Assembly: GCF_003933745.1 (NCBI RefSeq)
Contig: NZ_RSEB01000004.1
Coordinates: 248,001 to 312,000, forward strand
DNA: 64,000 bases
Source: Glycomyces terrestris
GTDB taxonomy: Bacteria; Actinomycetota; Actinomycetes; Mycobacteriales; Micromonosporaceae
Direction: 5' to 3'
Positions 7,955 through 16,764 of the stretch are shown piece by piece. The first letter of the stretch is position 1; each line of letters opens with the position of its first letter. The notes beneath the pieces are model-generated. The model was not told where the DNA came from. It worked only from the letters and a program-made list of their open reading frames with translations, and ran no database searches. The position numbers and the translations under genes are program-made.

Positions 7955-8802
7955 GCGCCCCCGCCCGCCGCTCTCGCCCGCGCGGCCTCCGCCCCGGCAC
8001 CGTCCTCGCGGTGATCGCGCTCGTCCTCGTCAGCGCCGTCGTCCTGCTGCCCATCGCGATCATCGTCCTCACCGCGTTCAAACCCGTCGCCGAGGTCAAC
8101 GCCTACCCGCCGAGCCTCCTGCCCGACGCCTGGACCCTCGACAACGTCAAGGAGGTCACCGCCGAGCTCCCGTTCGCGCGCCTGGTCGCCAACAGCTTCC
8201 TGTTCGCCGGCGGCGTCACCGCGTTCGCGCTCGTCTTCGACTCGCTCGCCGCCTACGCCCTGGCCCGCATCGACTTCGCCGGGCGCAAGGTCCTCCTCGT
8301 CGCGATCATCGCCACCCTCATGATCCCGTTCCAGGCCACCCTCATCCCGTTGTACCAGCTCGTCGCCGACCTCGGCTGGGTCAACACCTACGCCGGGCTC
8401 ATCGCGCCCCGCGCCGCCGACGCCTTCGGGATCTTCTTCCTGCGCCAGTTCTTCCTCTCGCTCCCGCGCGACGTCGACGCGGCCGCCCGCATCGACGGCG
8501 CCTCCGAGTTCCGGGTCTTCCGGTCGGTCGTCCTCCCCAACGCCGTCCCGGCCCTGCTCACCCTCGGGCTCTTCACCTTCGTCAACAACTGGAACGACCT
8601 GCTGTGGCCGCTGGTGTTCACCACCGACGCGGACATGGGCACCATCACCTCCGGCCTGACCCTCCTCACCGGGCCCGGCGGCATCGTCCCCCACGGCGTG
8701 ATGATGGCCGGCTCGCTCATCGCGATCCTGCCGCTCGTCATCGCGTTCCTCCTCATCCAGCGCCGCTTCATCGAGAACATCGCAACGACAGGACTCAAAT
8801 GA
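7951..8802 (+). CDS. ABC sugar permease (MalG type)
   Basis: This 283-residue inner-membrane protein is the second transmembrane half of the importer. Helix one spans about residues 16-40, and the EAA loop is present as DAAARIDGASEFRVFRSVVL. The C-terminus ends with QRRFIENIATTGLK, typical of MalG-type subunits. It is coupled by ATGA overlaps both to the MalF-type gene upstream and to the glycosidase gene downstream, so all four proteins are made together. Confidence 0.92.
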   Translation: MSAPARRSRPRGLRPGTVLAVIALVLVSAVVLLPIAIIVLTAFKPVAEVNAYPPSLLPDAWTLDNVKEVTAELPFARLVANSFLFAGGVTAFALVFDSLAAYALARIDFAGRKVLLVAIIATLMIPFQATLIPLYQLVADLGWVNTYAGLIAPRAADAFGIFFLRQFFLSLPRDVDAAARIDGASEFRVFRSVVLPNAVPALLTLGLFTFVNNWNDLLWPLVFTTDADMGTITSGLTLLTGPGGIVPHGVMMAGSLIAILPLVIAFLLIQRRFIENIATTGLK

Positions 8803-10058
8803 CCTCCCACCCATGGCACCGCGACGGCAGGCTCCACTTCGCGGTCGGCGTCGAGGACACCTTCGTGCCGCAGTCGAGGCCCGGCGAGCGCGCGATCGAC
8901 GAGTACGCGCTCACCGAGCACTACGACCGGTGGCACGCCGACCTCGCGCTGGCCGCCGACGCCGGAGCCGAGCTGGTGCGCTGGGGCGTGCCCTGGCACC
9001 GGATCGAGCCCGCGCGCGGACGCTGGGACTGGACCTGGCTCGACCGCGTCATGGACCGCTTCGCCGAACTCGGGCTGCGCCCCGTCGTCGACCTCATGCA
9101 CTACGGCACGCCGCTGTGGATGGAGGGGGAGTTCGCGCACCCCGACTACCCCAAGCACGTCGCCGAGTACTCCGCGGCCGTTGCCGAGCGCTACGCGCAC
9201 CTGGGGGTCGCCGACTACACGCCGGTGAACGAGCCGATGATCCACGCCCTGTTCTCGGGGGAGTACGCCTACTGGCCCCCGTACCTATCCGGCCCCGAGG
9301 GCCTGGCCGCCATGGTCGGCCAGCTCGGGCGCGGCTTCGTCCTCGCCCAGCGCGCCATCGGCGACGTCCTCGACGGCGCCGTGTTCGTCCACGTGGACGC
9401 CGGGATGCGCTTCACCGGCGACACCGACGCGCCCGAGCACCGCGAGCACGCGGCCCGCCTGAAGGAGCAGGTCTTCCTCGTGGAGGACCTGGTCACCGGG
9501 AAGGTCGGCGAGGACCACGCGCTGGCGCCGTTCCTGCGCCGCCACGGCTGGACCGACGCGGACTTCGCGTGGTTCGCCGAGGCGCCGGTGCGCCCGGACG
9601 TGGTGGGCGTCAACTACTACCCGCTGCACTCGACCGAGGTGTTCGAGGCGGGCGTGTTCCACTCCGGCGGGTTCCCCGACCCGCGCCCGGTCCAGGACGA
9701 CGGCACCGCCGGCATGGTCGAGCTGCTGCGCGAGGCCGCCGCCCGGTACGGCGCGCCGGTGATGCTCACCGAGACGTGCGTGACCGGCCCGGTCGAGGCC
9801 CGCCTGGCCTGGCTCGACGAGTCGGTCGCGGCCCTGCACGCGCTGCGCGAGGCCGGCACCGACGTCGTCGGGTACACCTGGTGGCCGCTGTTCGACATGT
9901 ACGAGTGGACCTACCGGCATTCGGTGGAGCCGCGGGAGGCGCACCGCCTCACGATGGGCCTGTGGGAGCTCCAGGAGCGCCCGGACGGGCTCGCCCGGGT
10001 GCGCACGCCGATCGCCGACCGGTTCCGATTCCACGCCGAACAGGCTGCGGCGCAATAG
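8799..10058 (+). CDS. GH1-type (clan A) glycosidase
   Basis: This 419-residue TIM-barrel glycosidase has no signal peptide and so is cytoplasmic. The start at 8799 overlaps the permease stop (ATGA). The acid/base motif TPVNEP places Glu145 at the end of strand 4, and LTETC places the likely nucleophile at Glu325. The nucleophile motif differs from the usual GH1 TENG. Other GH1-like segments are RWGVPWHRIEPARGRWDW and VGVNYYP. Length is slightly short for GH1 (about 450). It would cleave the oligosaccharide imported by this operon. Exact specificity cannot be read; it could be a GH1 side branch or a related clan A family. Confidence 0.75.
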   Translation: MTSHPWHRDGRLHFAVGVEDTFVPQSRPGERAIDEYALTEHYDRWHADLALAADAGAELVRWGVPWHRIEPARGRWDWTWLDRVMDRFAELGLRPVVDLMHYGTPLWMEGEFAHPDYPKHVAEYSAAVAERYAHLGVADYTPVNEPMIHALFSGEYAYWPPYLSGPEGLAAMVGQLGRGFVLAQRAIGDVLDGAVFVHVDAGMRFTGDTDAPEHREHAARLKEQVFLVEDLVTGKVGEDHALAPFLRRHGWTDADFAWFAEAPVRPDVVGVNYYPLHSTEVFEAGVFHSGGFPDPRPVQDDGTAGMVELLREAAARYGAPVMLTETCVTGPVEARLAWLDESVAALHALREAGTDVVGYTWWPLFDMYEWTYRHSVEPREAHRLTMGLWELQERPDGLARVRTPIADRFRFHAEQAAAQ

Positions 10059-10162
10059 CGCACAGAAAATCCCCGCCGATCGTGCATAGTCCGCCGGGGC
10101 CCGGGTAGCCGAACTTCAGCAAGGCTGCACGGGGCTTTTTCCTGAGGCTTTCACGAGGGGAC

Positions 10163-10209
10163 AGAGGCCGCCGGTCCGGCGCCAGGGGGGATCCGGACCG
10201 GCGGCCTCT
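10163..10209. terminator. Bidirectional hairpin terminator
   Basis: Seventeen perfectly paired bases (10163-10179 with 10193-10209) around a 13-base loop, lying between the convergent ends of the glycosidase (10058) and the glycosyltransferase (10216). There is no clear T-run on either side. Confidence 0.75.
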
Positions 10210-10215
10210 CCTCGT

Positions 10216-11196
10216 CTACCGCAGCTTCCGCTCGGCGACCGCGAGCGTCTCGCGCGACCGGGCCAGCACCTCTTCCCAGTCGAGTTCGAGCAGGCCCGGG
10301 TCGGGCTTGTCCGCGTGCGGGTCGCCGCGCCGCCCGGCCCACAGGGCCCGGTGGCGCCGCCGCCACGGCGGCGGGCCCCACAGCGTCGGCGGCATCGGTC
10401 CGAACAGGACGACTGAGGGCGTGCCGAACGCGGTCGCCAGGTGCGCCACTCCGGTGTCGCCGCACAGGACGAGCCGCGCGGAGGCGACGATCGCGGCGAG
10501 CTCCTCGAGGTTCGTGCGCCCGGCCATGACCCGCCACGGCGCGATGCCGGCGGCCGCCGCGACCGACCGCGCGAGCGCGATCTCGCTGTGGTCCCCGGTG
10601 ATGGTGATCTCCTGGCCGTCGTCCTGGAGGGCGCGGGCGACGCGCGCGAAGCGGTCGGCCGGCCACCGGTTCGCCGGCTCCCGCGCGCCCGGGTGGACGA
10701 CGACGGTGCCCGCGTGCGGGGTCGGGCGCGGCGGCGGGGCCAGCAGCAGGTCGGTGGGGTCGGCGCTGAGGCCGCGCTGCTCCAGGAGCCGGCACCAGCG
10801 GTCGATCTCGTGGAGCTCGGGCCTCCAGGCGGGGCCGGTGACGCCGGGGAGGTCGGGGTGGCGGTGCGTGATGAGCTCGTCGGGGCCGGTGCCGAGCAGG
10901 TCGTAGGCGCTGCCGGGGCCCTTCCCGTGGAGGTTGACGGCGAGGTCGGGGGCGTCGCCGTGCCAGTCGAGCCCGCCGACGCCGGGGGTGGGGTGGAGGA
11001 GGTCGACCGCCTCGACCAGGTCGGCCAGCGGCCGCAGCCGCTCGGGTGCGGCCAGGACGATCCGCTTGTGCGGGAACGCCTTCCGCAAGGCCCGCAGCGC
11101 CGGGACGGCGGTGAGCAGGTCGCCTATGCCGAGCGCCCGCAGCGCCAGCACCGTCCCGTCGGTCGTCTCGTAGGTGTCGGATCCTGCCGAATCCAT
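10216..11196 (-). CDS. Glycosyltransferase family 9 (heptosyltransferase-like)
   Basis: This 326-residue protein has the GT-B plan of ADP-heptose:LPS heptosyltransferases. The N-terminal Rossmann start is VLALRALGIGDLLTAVPALR (residues 15-34). The C-terminal domain has VVVHPGAREPANRWPADRFA and the signature CGDTGVAHLATAFGTPSVVLFGP, where the Asp/Thr-Gly-His group contacts the nucleotide sugar. AGGAGGAGA precedes the ATG. Actinomycetes have no LPS, so GT9 proteins here probably decorate other surface glycans or glycolipids. It follows a second glycosyltransferase gene by 13 bases, which suggests one pathway. Acceptor and donor are unknown. Confidence 0.85.
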   Translation of the reverse strand: MDSAGSDTYETTDGTVLALRALGIGDLLTAVPALRALRKAFPHKRIVLAAPERLRPLADLVEAVDLLHPTPGVGGLDWHGDAPDLAVNLHGKGPGSAYDLLGTGPDELITHRHPDLPGVTGPAWRPELHEIDRWCRLLEQRGLSADPTDLLLAPPPRPTPHAGTVVVHPGAREPANRWPADRFARVARALQDDGQEITITGDHSEIALARSVAAAAGIAPWRVMAGRTNLEELAAIVASARLVLCGDTGVAHLATAFGTPSVVLFGPMPPTLWGPPPWRRRHRALWAGRRGDPHADKPDPGLLELDWEEVLARSRETLAVAERKLR

Positions 11197-11209
11197 ATCG
11201 CGTCTCCTC

Positions 11210-12181
11210 CTAGGTCACGGCGCGCTCCAGCAGCACGTCCCAGCGGTTCAGGAAGTCATCGAGTCCGTGGTGGGCGAGCGCGTGCGCGCGGGCGGCGGCC
11301 CCGGCCTCGGCCGCGAGGTCGCGGTCGGCGGTGAGGGCGGCCAGGCGCGCGGCGAGCGCGCCGAGATCGCAGGAGACGGCGCCGACCGCCGGCGGGAGGG
11401 TCGCGGCGGGGCCGGTCGCGACCGCCACGACCGGCAGGCCCAGGAGCATCGCCTCGACGAGCGCCGGCCCGGGGGAGGTCCAGCGGGAGGGGTGGACGTA
11501 GGCGCGGCGGCGGGCCATCGCGGTGTGCAGCTCCTCCAAGGGGATCGGGGGGTTCCCGGTGAGCGCGTGGCCGCGCCCGTCGGGCCAGGAGCGGATCTCC
11601 TCGGCGCCGGAGCCGAACAGGTCGATGGGCGCGGCGGCCCGGAGCGCGTCGAGGAGGTCGGTGCCGGCGTCGCGCCCGAACGGCTCGTCGACGACGGCCA
11701 CGGCGTGCGGCAGCTCCCCGGTGAACCGCCGGCCCGGGTCCGCGGCCCCGTGTTCGACCACTGTGGTGGGTGCGAGTCCGCAGTCCCACATGAGCCGGTT
11801 GAAGTCGCTGGTGTGGACGACGGGGATGTCGTCGCGGTCGGCGAGGGGGTGGCGGCTGGTGGCGGGCCTGCCGGGCGGGGCGCCGTGCTCGACGTAGACG
11901 GCGGGGACGTCGCGGCCCGGCTTCCGCCCGAGCCACCGCTCGGCGAGCGCGAGCTCCTCCGGGCGCTGGAGGACCACCACGTCGACCTCGGTGTCCCGCA
12001 AGGCTTCCGCGGGTACGTCGACGACGTGCCGGGGCCAGGGCCGCCCGGCCCGGCCCAGCCCGTACGGTCCGCCCTCGGGCTCCTTGGGCAGCAGGTAGAC
12101 ATGGCGCCCTTGGATGAAGGACTCCATCCACGCGCCGTCCGCGTGCCAGCACAGGATCCGGAGCGCATTCGAACCTCGCAT
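11210..12181 (-). CDS. GT-B glycosyltransferase (family 1/4-like)
   Basis: This 323-residue cytoplasmic protein begins with a short Rossmann strand (LRILCWHADGAW). It keeps the GT4-type C-terminal motifs: AYVHPSRWTSPGPALVEAMLLGLPVV, with Pro-Gly-Pro then the conserved Glu of the E-x7-E-like region, and YVEHGAPPG in the N-domain. It is somewhat shorter than typical GT4 enzymes (about 370-400). It is followed 13 bases later by the GT9 gene and preceded by an EamA exporter gene on the same strand. A role in synthesis of a surface glycan is inferred from this pairing. Donor and acceptor are unknown. Confidence 0.78.
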   Translation of the reverse strand: MRGSNALRILCWHADGAWMESFIQGRHVYLLPKEPEGGPYGLGRAGRPWPRHVVDVPAEALRDTEVDVVVLQRPEELALAERWLGRKPGRDVPAVYVEHGAPPGRPATSRHPLADRDDIPVVHTSDFNRLMWDCGLAPTTVVEHGAADPGRRFTGELPHAVAVVDEPFGRDAGTDLLDALRAAAPIDLFGSGAEEIRSWPDGRGHALTGNPPIPLEELHTAMARRRAYVHPSRWTSPGPALVEAMLLGLPVVAVATGPAATLPPAVGAVSCDLGALAARLAALTADRDLAAEAGAAARAHALAHHGLDDFLNRWDVLLERAVT

Positions 12182-12229
12182 GTGTACGCGGTACCCGATG
12201 CGGACCGGCTCAACCGCACTGCGGCGGAT

Positions 12230-13066
12230 TCACGCCACCGCGAGCAGGCACACCGCGACCGCGGCGACGCCGAGCCCGGCGAGTTGGCTGCGCTGCAACC
12301 GCTCCGCGAGGACCCGCCGGGCCAGCAGCACCGTCGCGGCCGGGTACAGCGCCACGATGACGGCGACGACGGCGAGGTCGCCCCCGCGGGCGGCCAGGAG
12401 GAACAGCAGGTTCGCGAGCGAGTCGAGGGCCCCGGCCGCCGCCGAGAGCGCGTACGCGGGCCGCTCCGGGCCCAGCCGCCGGTGCAGTGCGAGCGCGGCT
12501 GCGAGCGTCAGGGCCGAGGCGACCGCGCGGCCGACGATGAGCGGCGCGACGCCGCTGTGGGCGGGCGCCTCGTGGAGGAACACCAGTTGCAGCGCGATCG
12601 CGGCCCCCGCGCCGAACGCGAGCAGCAGCGCCGTCGCCGAGGGCCGCGAGGACCGCGCCCCCGGCCCGGCGCTCACCAGCACCACCGCCGCGAGCGCGAG
12701 CGGCAGCCCGGCGAGCCCGGCCGCCCCGAGCCGTTCGCCCTGCACCAGGCCGACCGCGACCGGCAGGACCGCCGAGACGAGCGCCGTCACCGGCGACAGG
12801 ACGTTCATCGGACCGATCGCCAGCGTCCGGTACAGCAGCAGGAACGCCGCCGCCGAGGCCGCGCCCGAGGCCGCGCCCCACGCCACGCTCCCGGCGGTGA
12901 ACGAGGCCCCCAGGAACGGCCACACCGCCAGCTCCACGACCAGGCTCGCCGGGGCCGCGATCACCACGGTCCGCAGCACGTGCGCCCGGCGCGCGCCGAG
13001 ACCGCCCAGGAAGTCGGCGCAGCCGTAGGCCAGCGAGCTGCCCAGGGCGAGCACGAGTGCGATCAC
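12230..13066 (-). CDS. EamA/DMT-family membrane transporter
   Basis: This 278-residue inner-membrane protein has ten predicted helices in two EamA repeats: the first with YGCADFLGGLGA and LLYRTLAIGPMNVLSPVTAL, the second ending PAATVLLARRVLAERLQRSQ. The GTG at 13066 is chosen because GGAGGA lies five bases before it; the longer upstream frame is not credible coding sequence. DMT-family proteins export or import small metabolites. This one sits upstream of two glycosyltransferase genes, which alone does not identify its substrate. Confidence 0.85.
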   Translation of the reverse strand: MIALVLALGSSLAYGCADFLGGLGARRAHVLRTVVIAAPASLVVELAVWPFLGASFTAGSVAWGAASGAASAAAFLLLYRTLAIGPMNVLSPVTALVSAVLPVAVGLVQGERLGAAGLAGLPLALAAVVLVSAGPGARSSRPSATALLLAFGAGAAIALQLVFLHEAPAHSGVAPLIVGRAVASALTLAAALALHRRLGPERPAYALSAAAGALDSLANLLFLLAARGGDLAVVAVIVALYPAATVLLARRVLAERLQRSQLAGLGVAAVAVCLLAVA

Positions 13067-13174
13067 GGCGTCCTCCACTCCGCGGGGCCGGCGTGCGCGG
13101 CCCCGCCGAAACCCTAGGTCACCCCCGGCCCCACCCGCCCGGCGCGGGCCGCGTCCCGATGGCAGCATTGGGGA

Positions 13175-13489
13175 GTGATCATCCTGCCGCGACTGGGGGG
13201 CGCCGGGGCCCCGGCCGAGACGGCCGACACCGCGACCGGCGAGGCCGCCTCGCCCGACGTGCCGTGGACGACGATCGTGCACAACGACCCGGTCAACCTC
13301 ATGAGCTACGTGTCGTACGTCTTCCGCACCTACTTCGGGTACACCGAGGCCATGGCCGAGAAGCTCATGCTCGACGTCCACCACAAGGGCCGCGCCGTCG
13401 TCTCCAGCGGCAGCCGCGAGGAGATGGAGCGCGACGTCCACGCCATGCACGGCTACGGCCTGTGGGCCACCCTGAGGCAGGACCGCTGA
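13175..13489 (+). CDS. clpS: ClpS, ATP-dependent Clp protease adaptor
   Basis: This 104-residue protein has the ClpS core after a disordered N-terminus (1-28). The motif [20 protein letters not shown] gives the N-degron pocket residues Asn-Asp. The segment [15 protein letters not shown] contains the His that lines the pocket. The adaptor recognises N-end-rule substrates and passes them to ClpC/ClpP. The start is GTG with GGGG just upstream. The stop overlaps the next start (TGATG), linking it to the DUF2017 gene, a conserved actinobacterial pair. Confidence 0.93.
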   Translation: MIILPRLGGAGAPAETADTATGEAASPDVPWTTIVHNDPVNLMSYVSYVFRTYFGYTEAMAEKLMLDVHHKGRAVVSSGSREEMERDVHAMHGYGLWATLRQDR

Positions 13490-14064
13490 TGGAGGGCTTC
13501 GAACCGTTCCCCGGCGGCGCCGCCGTCCGCCTCGGCCAGGCCGAGGCGAGCATCCTCCGCGGCCTCGCCGACCAGCTTCTCGACCTCCTCGCCACCCGCG
13601 GCGAGCCCGTCGAGGACCCCGTCGCCGCGATCTTCGCGCCCGGCCCGACCGAGCCGCCCGCCGACCCCGTCCTCGCCCGGCTGCTCCCCGACGCCTACGA
13701 CGACGCCGACGACGCCCGCGAGCGCTCCGCTGAGTTCCGCCGCTTCACCGAGGACGACCTGCGCGCCCGCAAGCGCGACGACGCCCGCGCCCTCATCGCC
13801 GACGTCGACGCCCTCGGCCCCGGCGGCGGCGTCCTCAGCCTCGACGCCGAGGACTGCCGGCGCTGGCTCGGCGCCCTGAACGACCTGCGCCTCGCGCTGG
13901 CCGTGCGGCTGGAGATCGCCACCGAGGAGGACGCCGACAAGCTCTACGACCTGCCGCCCGACGACGAGCGCGTCCCCACGGTCATCGTCTACTCCTGGCT
14001 CAACATGCTCCAGGACAGCCTCGTCGCGGCGGTCATGCCACCGGGACCCGGCGACGGCTCCTAG
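13489..14064 (+). CDS. DUF2017 protein linked to clpS
   Basis: This 191-residue acidic, helical, soluble protein matches the DUF2017 pattern that follows clpS in many actinobacteria: FRRFTEDDLRARKRDDA in the middle and VYSWLNMLQDSLV near the C-terminus. No catalytic motif is evident. It starts within the clpS stop (TGATG), so it is translated together with the adaptor. A role in Clp-mediated proteolysis is suggested only by this conserved neighbourhood. Confidence 0.85.
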   Translation: MEGFEPFPGGAAVRLGQAEASILRGLADQLLDLLATRGEPVEDPVAAIFAPGPTEPPADPVLARLLPDAYDDADDARERSAEFRRFTEDDLRARKRDDARALIADVDALGPGGGVLSLDAEDCRRWLGALNDLRLALAVRLEIATEEDADKLYDLPPDDERVPTVIVYSWLNMLQDSLVAAVMPPGPGDGS

Positions 14065-14185
14065 TCGCTGCGCCAGCAGCCCGGCCTTCCCGGTTGTAGG
14101 ACCGACGAAGCGGCGAGCGGGCGGCATGGCCGGACGGCGGCCGTCTTCCGCCGTGCGAGCCACCGGATGACCCGGACCGCACCCC

Positions 14186-15091
14186 TTAGCCGAAGCGCGC
14201 CTCCACGAGCGCGCCCGCCCGGCGGAACGCCTCCAGGACCCGCGCGACCGCCAGCCGCTCCGCGCGGTCGGTCCGCAGGATCGCCGTCACGTGGCGGCGG
14301 GTCGGGATGTCCTCGATCTCGCGCAGCACCAGGCCCGCGCCCGTCGGCGTGGTGAACCGCGGCAGCACCGCCACCCGCCGGCTCCCGGCCACCAGCGACT
14401 CCACCAGCCGGTTGTCCCTGATCCGCTGCGACACCCGCAGTGAGACCCCGGTGGCCTGCTCGATCGAGATGAGCACCGAGTCGAACGGGTAGCCCTTCGG
14501 CACCCCGATCCACTCGCAGTCGACGAGGTCGGCGGTGCGCACGGCCGACCGCGCCGCCAGCGGATGGTCCGGGGCCAACGCCACGTCGAGCGGCTCGCGC
14601 GCCAGCGGCACCGCCCGCAGTGCCGCCGTCCCCTCCGGGCGCACCCCCGTGAAGCTGTGCGCCACGACGATGTCGTTGTCGGCCGCGAGCGCCGCGAACT
14701 CCGCCTCGGCGATGTCGATGTCGCTGCACGCCAGCTCGATCGCGGTGCCCTCCAGCTCCCGCAGCACCTCCGGCAGCAGGAACGCCCCCGCGCTCGGCAG
14801 CATCGCGACCGTCACCGTCCCCGACGGCTCGCCGCGGAAGGCGTCCCACCGGGCCCGCACCCGCTCGACCGCGGCCGCGACTTCCGCGCCGCCCCCGGCC
14901 AGCAGCCGCCCCGCCTCGGTCAGCCGCAGCCCGCGACCCGACGGCTCGGCCAGCACCATGCCGAACTCGCGCTGGGCGGCCTTCAGCTGCTGCGAGACCG
15001 CCGACGGCGTCCGGTGCGTGGCGCGCGCCACCTCGGTGACGGAGCCCCGCAGGGCCAGTTCGCGCAGCAACTCCAGGTGACGCACGTCCAT
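14186..15091 (-). CDS. LysR-family transcriptional regulator
   Basis: This 301-residue protein starts with the LysR winged helix-turn-helix (MDVRHLELLRELALRGSVTE, then RTPSAVSQQLKAAQREFG, residues 1-45). A helical linker and a two-lobed effector domain follow (about 88-295). It is transcribed divergently from an EamA transporter gene with 71 bases between the starts, the classical arrangement in which a LysR regulator controls its neighbour. TAGCAT lies six bases before the ATG, so its mRNA is probably leaderless. The effector is unknown; an exported amino acid or amine would be a reasonable guess. Confidence 0.88.
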   Translation of the reverse strand: MDVRHLELLRELALRGSVTEVARATHRTPSAVSQQLKAAQREFGMVLAEPSGRGLRLTEAGRLLAGGGAEVAAAVERVRARWDAFRGEPSGTVTVAMLPSAGAFLLPEVLRELEGTAIELACSDIDIAEAEFAALAADNDIVVAHSFTGVRPEGTAALRAVPLAREPLDVALAPDHPLAARSAVRTADLVDCEWIGVPKGYPFDSVLISIEQATGVSLRVSQRIRDNRLVESLVAGSRRVAVLPRFTTPTGAGLVLREIEDIPTRRHVTAILRTDRAERLAVARVLEAFRRAGALVEARFG

Positions 15092-15162
15092 GAAGCGATG
15101 CTACACAGTGCCTTAAGCAGTTTTCATTTGTGCTTCACAGCCGCGGCGCCGATCATGGACGC
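15092..15162. promoter_or_regulatory. LysR-EamA divergent control region
   Basis: This 71-base spacer is AT-richer than its surroundings. It contains the LysR -10 (TAGCAT on the minus strand, 15098-15103) and a short inverted element around CTTAAG near 15112-15119, which could be part of a LysR box. Exact operator boundaries cannot be fixed by eye. Confidence 0.45.
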
Positions 15163-16077
15163 ATGCCCGTTCGCCACGTACTGCTCGCCATGGCCGTCGC
15201 CGTCATGTGGGGCCTGAACTTCATCGCCATCGACGCCTCCCTCCAGCACTTCCCGCCCATGTTCCTCGTCGCCCTCCGCTTCGCGCTCCTGGCGATCCCC
15301 ACCCTGCTCCTCGTCAAGCGCCCCGACGTGCCGCTGCGCTGGCTCATCGGCTACGGACTCGGCTTCGGCACCCTCCAGTTCCTGTTCCTGTACTGGGGCA
15401 TGGCCGCCGGCATGCCCGCCGGGCTCGCCTCGCTCGTCCTCCAGGCCTCCGGGCCGTTCACGATGCTCCTGGGCGCGACGCTCCTGCGCGAGCGCGTGAC
15501 CGGCCCCCAGCTCATCGGCGTCCTCGTCGCCCTCGGCGGCCTCGCCGTCGTCGGCTGGCAGCGCGCCGAGCACGCCAGCGTCATCCCGTTCCTGCTCACC
15601 CTCGCCGGCGCCCTCGGCTGGGCGATCGGGAACATCTGCAACCGCCAGGCCCGCGCCGCCGACCCGCTCCGCCTGACGCTGTGGATGTCGACCGTCCCGC
15701 CCCTGCCGATGCTCGCGCTCGCCCTCGGCGTCGAGGGCCCCGACCGCATCCTCGACTCGCTCGCCTCCTGGACCGACCCCGGCGCCCTCGGCGCCGTGAT
15801 CGGCCTGGCCTACACCGTCGTCATCGGCACGATCCTCGGCTCGGGCCTGTGGACCTGGCTCATGTCCCGCCACCCCGCCGGCGTCGTGGCCCCGTTCTCG
15901 ATGCTCGTGCCCGTCACCGGCATGACCGCCGCCTGGCTCATCCTCGGCGAGACCGCCACGGTCCCCGAGATCCTCGGCGGCCTCCTCGTCGTCGGCGGCG
16001 TGCTCCTGGGCGGCCTGCGCCGGCGCCCCCGCCTGCCCGGCCTCGCCGACGCGCCCAGCCCCGCGGCGGTCCGGTGA
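15163..16077 (+). CDS. EamA/DMT-family exporter controlled by the adjacent LysR gene
   Basis: This 304-residue protein has ten predicted membrane helices in two EamA halves. The start at 15163 (MPVRHVLLAMAVAVMWGLNF) begins directly with helix one; an in-frame ATG at 15130 would add a polar, unlikely N-terminus. Typical DMT segments are IDASLQHFPPMFLVALRFAL and LSSLVLQASGPFTMLLGATL-like repeat borders, with a second repeat ending in LILGETATVPEILGGLLVV. It resembles the YdcZ/RhaT-type metabolite exporters (O-acetylserine, amino acids, purines). The substrate cannot be read from sequence. Confidence 0.88.
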   Translation: MPVRHVLLAMAVAVMWGLNFIAIDASLQHFPPMFLVALRFALLAIPTLLLVKRPDVPLRWLIGYGLGFGTLQFLFLYWGMAAGMPAGLASLVLQASGPFTMLLGATLLRERVTGPQLIGVLVALGGLAVVGWQRAEHASVIPFLLTLAGALGWAIGNICNRQARAADPLRLTLWMSTVPPLPMLALALGVEGPDRILDSLASWTDPGALGAVIGLAYTVVIGTILGSGLWTWLMSRHPAGVVAPFSMLVPVTGMTAAWLILGETATVPEILGGLLVVGGVLLGGLRRRPRLPGLADAPSPAAVR

Positions 16078-16126
16078 CCCCGTCCCGGATCGCGGACGGC
16101 CTTTGGGAGATTTCCTAGCGAAGATG

Positions 16127-16132
16127 TAGGAT
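16127..16132 (+). promoter_or_regulatory. Candidate -10 for the DUF4395 gene
   Basis: TAGGAT lies 37 bases before the ATG at 16170, which itself has GGAG upstream. No convincing -35 is visible. Confidence 0.3.
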
Positions 16133-16169
16133 TCGCAGGCTGCCCGTGCTGACACCGACGGAGTGATCC

Positions 16170-16688
16170 ATGCCCGAACTCTTCCGCTTCCCGAACCCGG
16201 TCAACGAGGTCGCCGCCCGCCTCGTCGCCGCCGGCGTCGTCCTCATGAGCGCCGCCGCCCTCGCCCTCCAGGCCGAGTGGCTCGTGGTCGTCATCGCCCT
16301 CGGCTTCATCGCCCGCGTCGCCACCGGCCCGACCCTGAGCGTCCTGGGCCAGTTCGTGACCCGCGTGCTCACGCCCCGCCTGCCGTTCGCGGCGAAGCCG
16401 GTCCCCGGCCCGCCCAAGCGCTTCGCGCAGGGCATCGGCGTCGTCTTCTCGGTCGCCTCGGCGCTGCTGCTCCTCGTCTTCGACGCCGACCTCGCCGGGT
16501 GGATCGTCCTGGCCGCGCTGGCCGTGGCCGCCACCCTGGAGTCGGCGTTCGGGTTCTGCCTGGGCTGCAAGATGTTCGCGCTCCTCATCCGCGCCGGGCT
16601 CATCCCCGACTCGGTCTGCGAGGCGTGCGGCGACATCTCCGCCCGCACCGAGGCCGCCCTGCGCCGCAAGGCCGCCGCGTCCGCCTAG
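16170..16688 (+). CDS. DUF4395 membrane protein with paired cysteines
   Basis: This 172-residue protein has about four membrane helices. It carries the DUF4395 hallmark FGFCLGCKMF (CxxC) in the membrane region and a second CEACGD motif near the C-terminus. Such proteins often accompany sulfur or redox genes and have been suggested to act in thiol or sulfur handling, but no reaction is established. Its start has a good GGAG ribosome site. The next gene, 76 bases downstream, is another small membrane protein, with its own possible -10. Confidence 0.8.
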   Translation: MPELFRFPNPVNEVAARLVAAGVVLMSAAALALQAEWLVVVIALGFIARVATGPTLSVLGQFVTRVLTPRLPFAAKPVPGPPKRFAQGIGVVFSVASALLLLVFDADLAGWIVLAALAVAATLESAFGFCLGCKMFALLIRAGLIPDSVCEACGDISARTEAALRRKAAASA

Positions 16689-16722
16689 CGGCCCGCGGGG
16701 CGGTCCCGTCGGTGCTCCTGAG

Positions 16723-16728
16723 TAGATT
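16723..16728 (+). promoter_or_regulatory. Candidate -10 for the small membrane protein gene
   Basis: TAGATT, 36 bases before the ATG at 16765. The spacing would give a short 5' leader; the -35 is not clear. Confidence 0.3.
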
Positions 16729-16764
16729 CGGGGGAGTCCCACCCCTGCTCGAAAGGCGCCGCTC

